In this document: positions 49,560 through 61,400 of the stretch, piece by piece
Numbering within the stretch: the first letter of the stretch is position 1
Layout of the letters: each line of letters begins with the position of its first letter
Assembly (NCBI GenBank): GCA_037951165.1
Contig: JBBDHG010000024.1
Location: 8,333,001 to 8,397,000 of the forward strand
Source of the DNA: Lophius americanus
Lineage: Eukaryota; Chordata; Actinopteri; Lophiiformes; Lophiidae
Direction: 5' to 3'
DNA length: 64,000 nucleotides
Made by a program: the position numbers and the translations under genes
The notes under the pieces: generated by a model
Told to the model about the DNA's origin: nothing
Database searches by the model: none
The model's input: only the letters and a program-made list of their open reading frames with translations

Positions 49560-50949
49560 CCAAACAGAAAGGCTGTTGAAAGGAAGACACTTTTATTGAA
49601 GTGGGCATAAAACTTATAAAAGAGGATCGTTTGAGGATCCTCCCATGTTCATCACGTACAGGTTTTATTATTCCCTCAGACCATTTTTAACTGATATAAG
49701 CATGATCTTTTTCGAGGAAAGTGCCCTTCACCTGTATCTGAGTCCAAAACCTTAGATAATCAGCCTGTTCCACTCTGCATCCAGCACAGCGACGCTCCAT
49801 CAATAAAGACTGATAAAGACTCGATCATAAAGAGGGAAAAGAGAAACTTATCTGAGAGTCAAATCAGCAAGGTCTTGGAGGAGAAACGATTAAGATACGA
49901 CTGAACATTGGAGCAACAATGGAGAAAGCTCCTTTCTACAGCTTTCTGTATAGGATTATATTCATATAATTCTTCATTTCAAAGCGATAATGAAGCTTTT
50001 GAGGCTGCACCAGAGTGAAGTGTGCTGGTCTAATGTTTTACTCTTTATGCTTTAGTATTCAGTACAGGAAGAAAGATGCATGACTTAAAGTGCAAATTGT
50101 TATGTCATATAAGGAATAAATAATGCAGTTTGGATTTTATTTGTGTCTTCAATCAGCTATTTTATAGATATAATTTAGATAATAGTGAATACTTTTTTAT
50201 TACATGCAATGTATCCAAGCAATTTCTTCTGTCTTTTTATCTGTATTGCAATCATTACATGAAAACATGTGTTGCACAAAAGAGATACAATACTTTATTT
50301 CTATCTAATGAGGAAGTCTTAAAAGCGCCGTGTGCCAACTTTCATGAAAGGGAAGAGCCCTTATTGTGGAAACTAAACAAAAACACCGGTAATTGTAACA
50401 GATACTGGTAGTTGTTGGTAATATCTTATCAACTCAATTCAAAATTGTATTAATTTTAGCTGTTTGATGAATACACTGCAGTAAAAGTACATGTTTTTGT
50501 AAGGAAACGGTTAAATAAGTAAGGGAAGATGACATTTGAAAAAGTATGAATTTAAATGTCTGTGAACCTCACTGCACAAATTTACATCTATGAAACACTT
50601 GGATAGCTCCTTTATGTATGAACAGAGAAATAATTGAAATAATATTATATTGAATTATATTTACTGATTTTTTTAGAAACTCCAGCAAATTCAATTTCAA
50701 AACAGAAAATCCACTGTAAACACGTGCGATCAACCTTCAGTGCCACAAGTCCACAATAATAGTAGGACCCTCATTATATGATACCTTGACCATGAAAACC
50801 TACCACTACAAACTGAAATGATCTTGGTGTCATTATTAGTTTGATAGTTGTTTAAGTAAAGCAATATTTCACCAATGGTGGCTCAATTCAGGATGTAGCT
50901 CTAAAATGCGATCACTTCTTCCATGATACATATCTCACCGTAATCCATC

Positions 50950-51395
50950 AACTAGTTAATAATAACATCCAGTTGGACGGGCCTGAAGAACCTCCAAAGG
51001 GAAGCATCCTGGACACCTGAACAAACTCGAGTGGCTCCTTTCGACAGAAGGAACAACGGCTCCACTTTGAAAACGGCTGTCTGAGCTCCAAACCTTATCT
51101 CTAAGGCTGAGCCCAGCCACCCTTCGAAGGAAACTCATATCAGCCGCTTGTATCTTCATCCTCATTCTTCTGGGCACTATCCTGAGCTCATGACTATAGT
51201 CAAGGGATGGAATTTAGATGGAGCTGTAAATTGAGAACTCTGTCTTACAACTCAGCTCTTTCTTCACTACAACGGTCCGACACGGTATCTGCACTACTGT
51301 TGATACCACATCCAAACGCCTGTCCACCTCATGGTCCATTATCCCATCACTGGACAACAAGACATCAAGATACTTAAACTCCTTAGCTTGAGGCA
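50950..51395 (-). mobile_element. LINE ORF2 C-terminal fragment, minus strand
   Basis: Read on the minus strand, this encodes AADMSFLRRVAGLSLRDKV followed by a degenerate 'ERSHSSLFRCPGCFP' and 'VLQARPTG'. This is a well-known C-terminal region of a teleost LINE reverse transcriptase ('AAEMSFLRRVAGL...GVEPLLL...RMPPGRLP...ARPTG'). Upstream minus-strand text ('DHEVDRRLD') fits the adjacent segment. It is interrupted and inactive. Confidence 0.75.
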
Positions 51396-51439
51396 GAAAG
51401 AAAGAATCTGGAAAGAATCCGAAGGCACAGTTGAGTGGA

Positions 51440-51620
51440 GGAGAGCGTCTGGTTTGGGGATCTTAGAATTGCACCTCTGCTGTTTGCAGATGATGCTGTT
51501 CTGCTGGCTTAATCATTACGTGACCTCGGTTTGCAGCTGAGCGTGAAGCGGCCAGTATGAGAGTCAGCACCTCCAAATCTGATGCTCATGGTTGGAGAAC
51601 AGTTGAAAGATTAAGAATCC
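51440..51620 (+). mobile_element. LINE reverse-transcriptase core fragment, plus strand
   Basis: Plus-strand sequence gives 'LRIAPLLFADDAVLLA'-like text ('cacctctgctgtttgcagatgatgctgttc'), including the FADD catalytic motif of a reverse transcriptase, then 'RVSTSKSDA'. It is the same type of LINE as the minus-strand piece just before it, but in the opposite direction. Confidence 0.7.
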
Positions 51621-53004
51621 CCCCCTTTATCCGGTTCCACTCCAATAATTCTGTCGCACGACCTAACTATAGATATACGAAATGGTATCATTAATGGCTG
51701 CAATTTAATTGATACTTTAGTTGATAGATAATGATTAAATATGTGTTGATTAAATAACAATGAAATATTAATGAAAGATTGATTACATATATACTAAATA
51801 TTAATTTGTTATTGGGAAGACATTTGATAAATGCCATTTTTTTCTAACCTGCATTAATCGGGTGCTCCTCCCATTGAGTCCACTCCTGAAGTTCCTTTAT
51901 CAGATAATTCAGGCGAGCAGTGCTACATTAAAGGTTGTAGTGTGATTTATTTGCACGGGGCCTCAAATACAGGAGTATAAGAATAATAATCATTGATCAA
52001 AAACTGAATAATTACAGTCACATCTTTAAATCGTCCTGTCGTCTTAACCTGAGTGGAGGATAAATGATTCATAAAATATAACCTCTCTGTTTTTCATATT
52101 GGATCCTCTCCTGTTTTAAATTCATTTATTCTATATTTATCGATATATTATTTATACCCTAATATACACACTCACGTAAATTATCTGTTAAAGGAGTAGA
52201 ACATCTGTAATTTTTTAGTGAATTGTTTTAAAAGTTGCTATTTGAACTTCTCCTCCAGCTTAATCTATTTACAAATTCAAATCAATTCACAGCAATCAAA
52301 CAGGATTTCAGACCATACAAAAAAATTAACAGGAACATTTTAATTTTTTTATTTTTCTCCGTAAAATCTTTCTGAAAATCCAAAAAAAAAAATATCGGTT
52401 CAATTGCACTTAATATGTATGAAGATAAATGACTTTAACTGCGAGCTGTCAGTCATTTGACCTTCACTTGAGATTTTCCTTTACAGTGTACCATATGTTC
52501 TATAGGCTATGCTATAAATGGAAAACAGAATTCCTGTCCTTGTTTGAGGACAAGTGAATTATCTTCAGATAATACTTTTGAACACTATCAGGGCAAAGGT
52601 TCTTTCAAGCATTTCAAAATTCTGATAAACAGAGAAATTAGAATCAATTGGTCTGTTATGAAGGCGATCTTCTCGCTCGGATTCATCATGACAACATTAA
52701 CAATTTCAGAACAGCTACGCTCTGCCCTGTGTACAAATAAAAATCATGCAATGTGTCAGTGCATAAGATATTTATCTTTGCTGTTTTATTGACTTGCAGC
52801 ACAGATGATAAATAGTAATTGTGGCAGTGCTGCGCTGAAAGTTTGAAGTTAAATGAATCTGCAGGACCTAATTATATGCAATCTTTTAATAACAATATGC
52901 AATAACTCAAAAACTTTCTCATTTATTGTTGACATTTTTTTACGCCCTCAGGCCTGAGTGCGAGGAAGATCTCTTTTGGAAAAGGTTGGTTGGATATTTC
53001 AGCC

Positions 53005-53110
53005 ACTAGGGGGCGCATTATCTCCAAACGCTTTCCTACCATAATTTCTAAACAATTAGTCCGATTTCATCCAAATTTGGTGCATATGAATCAACTTGAG
53101 GATATGTCTC
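53005..53110. repeat. Dispersed repeat fragment
   Basis: 'ttagtccgatttcatcc' followed by 'aaatttggtgcatatgaatc'. Related to the intronic repeats at 17440-17720 and 30685-30985. Confidence 0.5.
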
Positions 53111-53149
53111 TTGTTTTTGTTTTGTTTTTTATCACTTTTTTACTCACTA

Positions 53150-53265
53150 GGAGTGACCCTGAATCTCAACCCTGAATCCCGGTATTTTTCACCAGGGGTC
53201 TCACATGTTCTGCCCACCGCTCCTCAGGGATCGGTCAAATGCAGAGAACTAATATCACATTGTTA
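53150..53265 (+). mobile_element. 3' part of a tRNA-derived SINE
   Basis: 'gtgaccctgaatctc' and 'gcccaccgctcctcaggga' followed by 'cggtcaaatgcagagaact' match the body and tail of the SINE at 9484-9700. The tRNA head is missing. Confidence 0.65.
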
Positions 53266-54109
53266 TCCTGTTTATATCCTTGTGAAACACACGACCTGTG
53301 CTATTATTATATTTGAAGCAATTTCAGTCACCTGTATACAGAACAACATACCAAGACATTCAGAGTCATTCACGTTGAAGGGGGAATATGTAAAAATTAG
53401 GAGGGAAAGTTTCCTGTAGGGCTTCTCAACTAAATTGTCTTATGAAACAAAGTCGGGGGTTGACACAGTTGCAGGAGCCCGATTAATAGAAATGACGGCG
53501 CGTGAAGAAAACTTTACTTAAGCATTTAATAGTTCTCCTTTGACTAAGAGATTATAATATTTTGATGCTTTCGTATTGGGACTTTTTACTGCATTCACGT
53601 TGCTAATATCAGATTGCTCTGGAGACCATTATAGAGATAATTACTGATAGGCTCACTTATTATTGTTCTCCCACATGTGATGTTGTATCTGATTGCACTC
53701 TTGCATATGAGTGCCTCTATTGTATAAATGTCTGAATTTAAAAAAAAGGATTTTTGGAGAATCTACACCCCTTTATGCTCGTTCAATGTTTGGCTTAACG
53801 TAGAAAGAAAACGAAAACACACATGAATGAATGAAGTCCCCTGCATCACCTCCGGCTTTGCATTGGCTGAGGTCGCTCCTTCATGAGGGGCATAAAACCA
53901 AGCAGAATTAAATCAACCTAGAATCACAATTTGTAGAATGCCTACCAACGCCAAAATGGAACAACCCCCGCAGGTTTGCTTAGCAGGACCGATGGCTCAC
54001 CCTGGCACAATGTATAGAAGGTAAAACAAGAATTATTTCTTTTATTAAAAAAAAAAAGACTTCTGTCTCAGTCCTCCCACCGGGTTCAAGAAAAATCTTC
54101 CATCCATTT

Positions 54110-54290
54110 TATGTAAACTGCTTACCCTGTGCAGGGACTCGTAAAGGCTGGAGCCTATCCCAGCCGTCACCGGGAGAGAGGCGGCGTTCATCCTGGACCA
54201 GAGGTCAGGTTATCACACGTAGACACATAGAGATTAACAACCATTCACACTCACACCTATATGTAACTCTACTGTCACCATTCACCTACA
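54110..54290. repeat. Inverted copy of the dispersed teleost repeat
   Basis: 'aggctggagcctatcccagc', 'ttcatcctggaccagaggtc' and 'acaaccattcacactcacac' in the order typical of the minus orientation of the 22575-22860 family. Confidence 0.7.
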
Positions 54291-54345
54291 GTATCCTCTG
54301 AAAAACCTTTTTTTGCTGTGAAACAACAGTGTTCATCATTATCAT

Positions 54346-55470
54346 TTGTTATCTCACAGTATTGCTTGGTTTATAGTGATAAACCAAGTAGTTCCATATT
54401 GTCCAATCAGAACTCTGCGCTCCCAGCATGCAGGGTTACTTGTAGTCCCTAGAGTCTCCAGAAGTAGAATGGGAGCCAGAGCGTTCAGCTATCAGGCTCC
54501 TCTCCTGTGGAACCATCTTCCAATCTTGGTTCGGGGGGCAGAAACCCTCTATACATTTAAAAGTAGATTTAAAACTTTCCTTTATGATAAAGTTTATAAT
54601 TAATGCTAGCAAATGCTAGCTCTTAGCTATGCTGCTATAGGTTTAGACTGCTAGGGGATCTCCCATGATGCACTGAGCTTTTCTCTCTTCCTCTTTATAC
54701 ATCCCTCTCACTTTATTGCATCTTACTGGATTAAAACATGTTACTGGATTAATGCATGTTAAATGGTTTAATGTATGTTAAATGGATTAAAGCATTTTAA
54801 TGGATTAAAGCATTTTAATGGATTACTGGATTATTGCATGTTACTAACTTGACTTCTTCCCTGGAGTCTTTGTGTTTTCTCGCCCTGTAAGGTCACATGG
54901 TTGGTGATTGAATCTGCTGCTGTGGACCTGCTCGATGTCCACTGATCACAAGATGCTCACGATGATGATTATTGTTGTTATCATTATTATTATTATTGTA
55001 TAATATTCCCCCATAAGCTATCACTATATGTTACATTAATATTAATGTTATTATCAACCTGGGATCCCTGCTGCTGCCGCGGACCGACCATGGAGCGGTT
55101 GGAGAAAGTGGATTATAGCTGATATCTTTGCTGCTTTCCCCCCGTCTGTATCTCTCCTCACCCGTGTCTCTCTCTTTCCCTCTCTCACTCTCTTTTTTTT
55201 CAAACCTGACCGGTCATGGCAGTAGGCCGATCATCCTGAGTCTTGGATCTGCTCGAGGTTTCTGCCCGTTAAAGGGCAGTTCTTTCGCGCCATTGTTGCC
55301 AAGTGCTTGCTCAAGGAGGAATTTGTTGGGTCCTGTAGATAATTATATAAAGAGTCTGGTCTAGACCTGCTCTTTCTGGAAAACACCGTGAGACAACTGT
55401 TGTTGTGAATTGGCGCTGTACATATAAATAAAGATTGATTGATGGATTGATTGATTTGTTGATTGATTGA
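54346..55470 (+). mobile_element. 3' end of an L2/Rex-like LINE with (GATT)n tail
   Basis: An 85-codon frame contains SRMGARAFSYQAPLLWNHLP, the end of the ORF2 protein of this LINE group. A long 3' UTR follows with ATTA-type simple repeats near 54960-55000. It ends with 'ttgtgaattggcgctgtaca', 'taaataaagattgattga' and a GATT-rich tail to about 55470. The 5' body is missing, as is usual for 5'-truncated LINE inserts. Confidence 0.8.
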
Positions 55471-55854
55471 TGTCATTGTTTCCAAGCATTGTAGGCATTT
55501 CCCATGAAGTTAGAGACAAAACTCCTGGGATAGAGGCTATTCCACAATGGGATAGAAAAAATTCCGGTTGTAGCTGATCAGGATCAGGATCGTCGACTCA
55601 ATCTAAAGGTTTTTGGGCGGTGGCGTAGATAAATAAAGTCATCTAGCATAGCATTTAGTAGAACACACACATCGGCCAAGGCAGGCAGTCCAATACGTTC
55701 CTTTACCATTTGTGTTAATTTGTGAATTTTTTGAATAGGAAGTCAAAACAAGCCTAGCAATATTAAATAAAGACCTAAAAAAAATCCAGATTCTGCCACC
55801 AAAATTGTACGGGTCATTCCCGACTACATGTCCAACCTTTCCTACCAAGCTTCA

Positions 55855-56085
55855 TGATTATAATAATGTATCCTTTATTGATCCCATAAAGTCATACATA
55901 GTACACCAGAGTAGAATTCTTTATTTGTATATGAACAGTTAGGAGCATTGGGGGACCCTTTTTTTTTTCAGGCCCTCAGGGATCAGGGGTTTCAGGGTCT
56001 TGCTCAAGGACCCTGAAACATGTTAACCTGCTGGGGCTTGAAATGGCTACCTTCCCATCTCCCCAACACTTGTTACTTATCCCTA
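55855..56085 (-). mobile_element. SINE-like element, antisense
   Basis: 'cctttattgatcccataaag' at one end, and then 'gccctcagggatcaggggt', 'cagggtcttgctcaaggac' and 'ctgctggggcttgaaatggc' at the other, form the reverse orientation of a common teleost SINE-type sequence that shares the 'ccttgagcaagaccctga' core with 9484-9700. Confidence 0.65.
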
Positions 56086-56172
56086 ATAAGAATAAGTGAC
56101 AAACAAATACTTTGTTTATCTATTTCTTTGCCAGGTTAGGGGATAACTCTCAAAACTCTCAGAAAAAAAGAA

Positions 56173-56341
56173 TTTCCGCATACTGACTAACTTGCAAAAT
56201 AATATTCACTGCAACGTTTGGGTGCTAGACCTTCATTAGACTAAAATAAATAAATACAAAATGTTGCCTGATGAAGGTCTAGCCCCGAAACTTTATTTAA
56301 AAAAAAATATCATTTTGCAAGTTACGTCAGTGTGTCGGAAT
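56173..56341. repeat. Foldback (long inverted repeat)
   Basis: The arm at 56173-56236 ('actgactaacttgcaaaat ... gctagaccttcat') pairs with 56271-56341 in inverted orientation. The inner 12 bp match exactly (56225-56236 and 56271-56282), and the rest matches with several mismatches and a poly(A) insertion. The loop is about 34 nt. Confidence 0.8.
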
Positions 56342-57124
56342 TCCTTTTTAGCAAGTAAATAAGAATAGAAAATAAGATTATGTCCAGAAAAGCAAGGTAG
56401 AATCCTGTTAAATGAAAATAGCAGGTATTTTTACGGTGGATGCAGCTTTTCAGCGCTGGACACCTACTGTTACTGTTCCCATTTATGCTGCAAATTGACT
56501 GACTTGCATTATTCTGCTGCAGTTTTTGGTGTGATGGCCCAGTAACAGATTCACATGCTGCCAAGAAGAACAAAGAACATCAGCATATCTGCCCCGTTTC
56601 TTCTTGTCTTTTGTTCCATCTACGGTTATCACAAATTCAAATGTGTATCCACCTTCGCCCTCACAGCCTTGATAGAAGTTTTTATCTCAGATTTAACCTT
56701 GACATATGATTACAGTATTAATTACCGCGCGGATCTTAGATTGCAGGATGTAACTCTGGAATTGATTTATCATTTTGTTTCGGCACGGTGGTCTACTACC
56801 TTCCTCAGGTTATTACTGGGTTTGATGTAAAAACATTTATTCAAAACAAATCGGAGACATTACATAGATCTCTCTACACAGCTTATAAATCGTATACCCT
56901 GGAGGTTTGCATCTTGTGAATTAATCGGATTCCCAGACAAATAGAATATGCAAAGAAATAATTTTGCCGTAGTTATTTTCCTGGTTAGGATATTAAAGCA
57001 ATAAGGATCTGGGTGCGGTTGTTATTTCAGATTATCTTGATGTTTCTCCCATTACTTGGATGTCCCAGGCAAGCCTATCAAAACCTCACCCATGTTCAAT
57101 ATATGGCAGAGGAACTGATCATCC

Positions 57125-57170
57125 GTCGCTAGGATTGGCCGGCCGTCACATCAGACCAGATAAGAACGGT
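57125..57170 (+). promoter_or_regulatory. Candidate npc1l1 proximal promoter motifs
   Basis: An inverted CCAAT box (ATTGG at about 57134) and a GATA site (AGATAAG at about 57160) lie 230-260 bp before the npc1l1 ATG. Both suit a gut- or liver-expressed gene, but motif matches this short are weak evidence. Confidence 0.3.
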
Positions 57171-57390
57171 GTGACATCACAGAGGTGGTGACATTCGGCA
57201 TGTCCTGATGATTGTGTCCATCCCATTCCTGATACTGTTAGACTTACAGAAAACAGGAGAGGACAACTCCACGAGGCACCTCTCGCTGTCTCACTCCATC
57301 TAAAGCATCTCCCAGCAGGGCAGCTGTGATTAATATACACTCCATTCTATTTTATCTGAGGACCCCTTGTTGCTGACACTCCCAGCAACC

Positions 57391-58444
57391 ATGGTCCGTG
57401 CCGCAGTCTTCCTCACCTTTATAACCTGTGTGGTAAGTTCTTCTGATGATTTTCATTCCAAGGCAACCTCTGCTTTAGGATGAGTAAATATTATAACAAC
57501 CTCAAATTGCTAGTATATTCTTAGCATTACATTGAAAAACAATGTTGACTTACAGGAATTCAATTAAATATACATTTTAAATTAAATCGTATGGCATAAA
57601 ATCTATCTAAAGAGTCACAATTAATACTTTATTCAAGATTTATGTAGGTCAGTGTGACTTAATCAATTGAAAACTGAGACATAAACTTAATTCGACTACA
57701 CCATAACTTTAAGTGTAATAACTGACAGTCAGTTATTACACTTAAAGTATCTGCTACATAAATGTAATTGAATAAATATGTGGTTATTATTCAATCTATA
57801 GTCGACCCTACCCTGCAACCTTATCCGTGGTATGAGTTAGGACTACTACAAAAAGCCCAAATTCTTTATTTATAAATGTTGGGTTTACACTCAAAAATAA
57901 TGTTGACTTAAAGAGTTTTATTTTGACATAAATCTTCCATCAAAATGCGATACACAAGTTAAATCACAGTGTCACAATAAATTAGTTACTATTATCTTCT
58001 ATTATGTTTAAAACAATATGAAGAAATAAAATTAGTCAAAGTCAAATCCAAAGTTATACATAAACTTTGAGTCTTAAGTCAGATATTACATATAAAGCTT
58101 TTTATTGTTAAATCTACATAAACATAGTGTAAGTATTACATTGATTCAAAAAGATTAGAAAACAGTACATTAGAAGCTCTGTATTAAATCTATGCAATTC
58201 AATTTGAAAGGAAATTTACATATAATTGATTGTTTTTGTTAAATATTTTATGTATTTTTTTTTTAAGAATTATACTCACTATAACAAGTAATATCATCTG
58301 TAAATTTGTTGTAAAACAGCTTTCATGTTATGAACTGTCCATTGGTTATTTCCTCAGTTATTAATTATTATATAAATATAAATGTATTTTATATATATAT
58401 ACATATATATGTATATGTATAAAATATATATATATATATTTATA

Positions 58445-58487
<43 letters not shown>

Positions 58488-61400
58488 CAACAGATAAACT
58501 AATGAATAGATAAACTAATGAATTAAATACATTTTACAAAGTATATGTTTCAAGAATGTTACCATCCAAAGTTTAATAGGGAATATTTGAGGAAAAGTAT
58601 GAGCATAGTAATTAATGGATATGTCATATTAAAATTTTAAAAAACACTTTGAAACACAGGGCTTATACGGGCTTTAAAATACAAATGGATGGGAAGGGAT
58701 AATGGAAAGATAATTGTACATAACTGTTGTGTCCTCATAAAATAGAAATAGAGAATATAATTATTTAAGAATGAACATACTTCAACAGTTTCTATTTTTA
58801 TTGGTGTCTTAATCAGCGACAGTTAGTATTAATCAGCTGATGTTGCAGGACAGTTTGTATAGTAGGTCACCGTGACGCTGTGATAGCATTTATGGTTTAA
58901 TATTGCAATATAATGTCTTTCGAAAATAATCTACGGACCACGACGAACCTAATAAGATGAATTTGCCCCTCGCAATTATTTTGAAAGTATCATGAACTTT
59001 ATGTTTATGTATGGTTTTGTGTTGGTTTTTGATAATATATATATATAAATATACTGATCTAAATTAACTTAAGCAGTTTTCAGCTTTTCTTAGCACGTTT
59101 GCAAAAACTGCTTCAGTGATGGAGAGTAGAAAAGCAGGAAGACAAGACAAATGAGGAGGACAAACCAAGACCCAATAAAGGAGATCTTTGCAAGGCATAG
59201 AAAATAAACAGATAAAGTATTTTTGAAAAATCAGAACAATGAAATATTAATAAACCTCACCCAGCAAACAAAATATGGAAACATTTTGTCTTTGCATGTT
59301 CTATTTGGTTGGGGCGTTTATTATCGACACTCGAACTTACCATTAACTTATACTTACCATAAAATGACAAATCATCTGGTCAAGCACATTTTCAAACAGT
59401 AAGAGAGAAAACAAATTATACTTTCTATCATTCTAATTCTAATGTATTTCATGGAAAATAATAAATTAGATTAGCTCAGCTACTATTTGACCCATGTTTT
59501 GGTTGTATCAAAATTATTCTGTTGAGTACATCCTCACACACTATAATATGCATAAAACAATTACTTATCAACTAGGACTTTCTGAAAAACAATGGTAAAA
59601 GCCTCCGCCTCTGTGACCTGTGCTGTCCCCCAAGGCTCCTTACTCTTTAGCATATAAGTACTGCCTCTGGGTCATATTATAAACAAGTTCAGTCAAGTGG
59701 CACATATTTATCTCTAAAGAAATTGTGAATCAAAATTTGCTCAAGTGGTTAGAAGTGGTTCTAAAACCACTTTGCTCAAGTGGTTTTATCTGCAACAAAA
59801 AAGTGATTTCCCTTACTCTGATTATTGACAACATCTTCCATGCAGGCGCTATCAGTTGCCCAACATGAGCCCGGCTACTGCACTTTCTACGAGGAGTGTG
59901 GTCTAAACCCATTGTTAGGAAATACCTTCATCGATCCTATCGTCCCCTGTTACAACTACACTCCAGCTCACCGACTCACAGGAGCCCACTACCGGAAACT
60001 CAAACAGGTCTGTAAATCCTACCCAAGTGAAACAGAAACAGGACAGAACAGCATATACTGTTTGTCTATCCTTGGAAAACAAGGCAGAACTCATATTTGG
60101 GACTGATTCTTAAAAATAAACACTGCTCTTTCTGCAGGTGTGTCCCATGTTAGACCATGGCGAAAACAACACCCACGCCTGCTGCTCCATCAAACAGTTG
60201 TCATCACTGGACGCCAGTCTTGCTCTTTCCAAGGTGATACTGATGCGCTGCCCTTCCTGCGCTCACAACTTTGCCCACCTGCACTGCATCAATACCTGCA
60301 GCCCCAACCAGAGCCAGACAGTAAAGGTCACAAAGGTCATGAATGTCACTGGCTTTGACAACACAACCATAAAGGAAGCTGTAATAGCCTACCAGGCATT
60401 CATCGGCACCACTTTCGCAGACGCTGCTTTTCAATCGTGTAAAACTGTGAGGATCCCTGCCACAGGGGGCTTCGCAATAGCCACCATGTGTGGTCCGTAT
60501 GGTGCAAAGCTGTGCAAACCACAGCACTGGTACGACTTCCAGGGAGACTCCAGTAATGGACTGGCTCCACTGGACATTGACTTTAAGCTGATAAAAGAGG
60601 GAGACACTGAAGGACTCCCAGTGGGTGTGATTCCCTACAATGGAACTGCACTGAAATGTAATCAGAAAACACCATCTGGAGGTCAGAGGTGCTCCTGCCA
60701 GGACTGCGAAGAGTCTTGCCCCAAGATTCCATCTCCTCCGATGCCCCCTGGTCCTTTCAGACTGTTGGGCACAGACGGTTTCCTCATCATTTCTATTATT
60801 TTACTATGTGTCCTGCTATTAGCCTTCCTTTTATACCTGATCGCCACTTTCCTGGTGAGGTCTCAGAGAAGAAAGGATGAGGAGGAAGGAAAGAAAAAGG
60901 TGAAGGGCAAAGACCAGAACTGTAATGATCTGACTCAGCAGGCCGTGGATCCATCAGAGGTGACGTGTGCTGACAGGAACAGCATGGTTGCTCACACTTT
61001 CCTAAACTCAAGGTTTCAAATCTGGGGAACCGTCATGGCCTCTTATCCTCTCACGGTTGGTTTCACAAAAGCATTTTTAATATTTTATAAACAGATTAAA
61101 CACACCTTGACTTCTGGAGAAAAAAACCCGGCTGGGGAAGATTTGACTTCATTGTTGATATTTTATCTTCTTTCAAGGTCCTCTTGTTGTCGGCTATAGT
61201 TGTGATTGTGTTCTCTGTGGGCCTCAAGTCCATTGAGCTCACCACTGACCCAGTGGACCTGTGGTCTGCTCCCAACAGCCGCGCCCGCCAGGAAAAAGAC
61301 TTCCATGACGCACACTTTGACCCCTTCTTCAGGACAAACCAGTTGATCTTGACAGCACCGGGAAGAGAAGGCCAAACTTATGACTCTTTACTGTTTGGAC

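Larger units (their letters stand above)
46891..57390. other. Intergenic region between DBHS gene and npc1l1
   Basis: About 10 kb with no supported gene. It starts with the DBHS gene's 3' UTR. It holds several interspersed repeats, a TA microsatellite, LINE and SINE relics and a foldback sequence, listed separately. Long stretches such as 47134-48750, 49560-50940 and 51630-53000 are AT-rich with nothing recognisable. The last 270 bp before 57391 should contain the npc1l1 promoter and 5' UTR. Confidence 0.6.
57433..59845. other. npc1l1 intron 1
   Basis: AT-rich intron of about 2.4 kb. It holds a perfect palindrome (57706-57748), TA microsatellites (58369-58484) and a small direct-plus-inverted duplication (59736-59788). 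No coding or RNA gene is visible. Confidence 0.85.
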
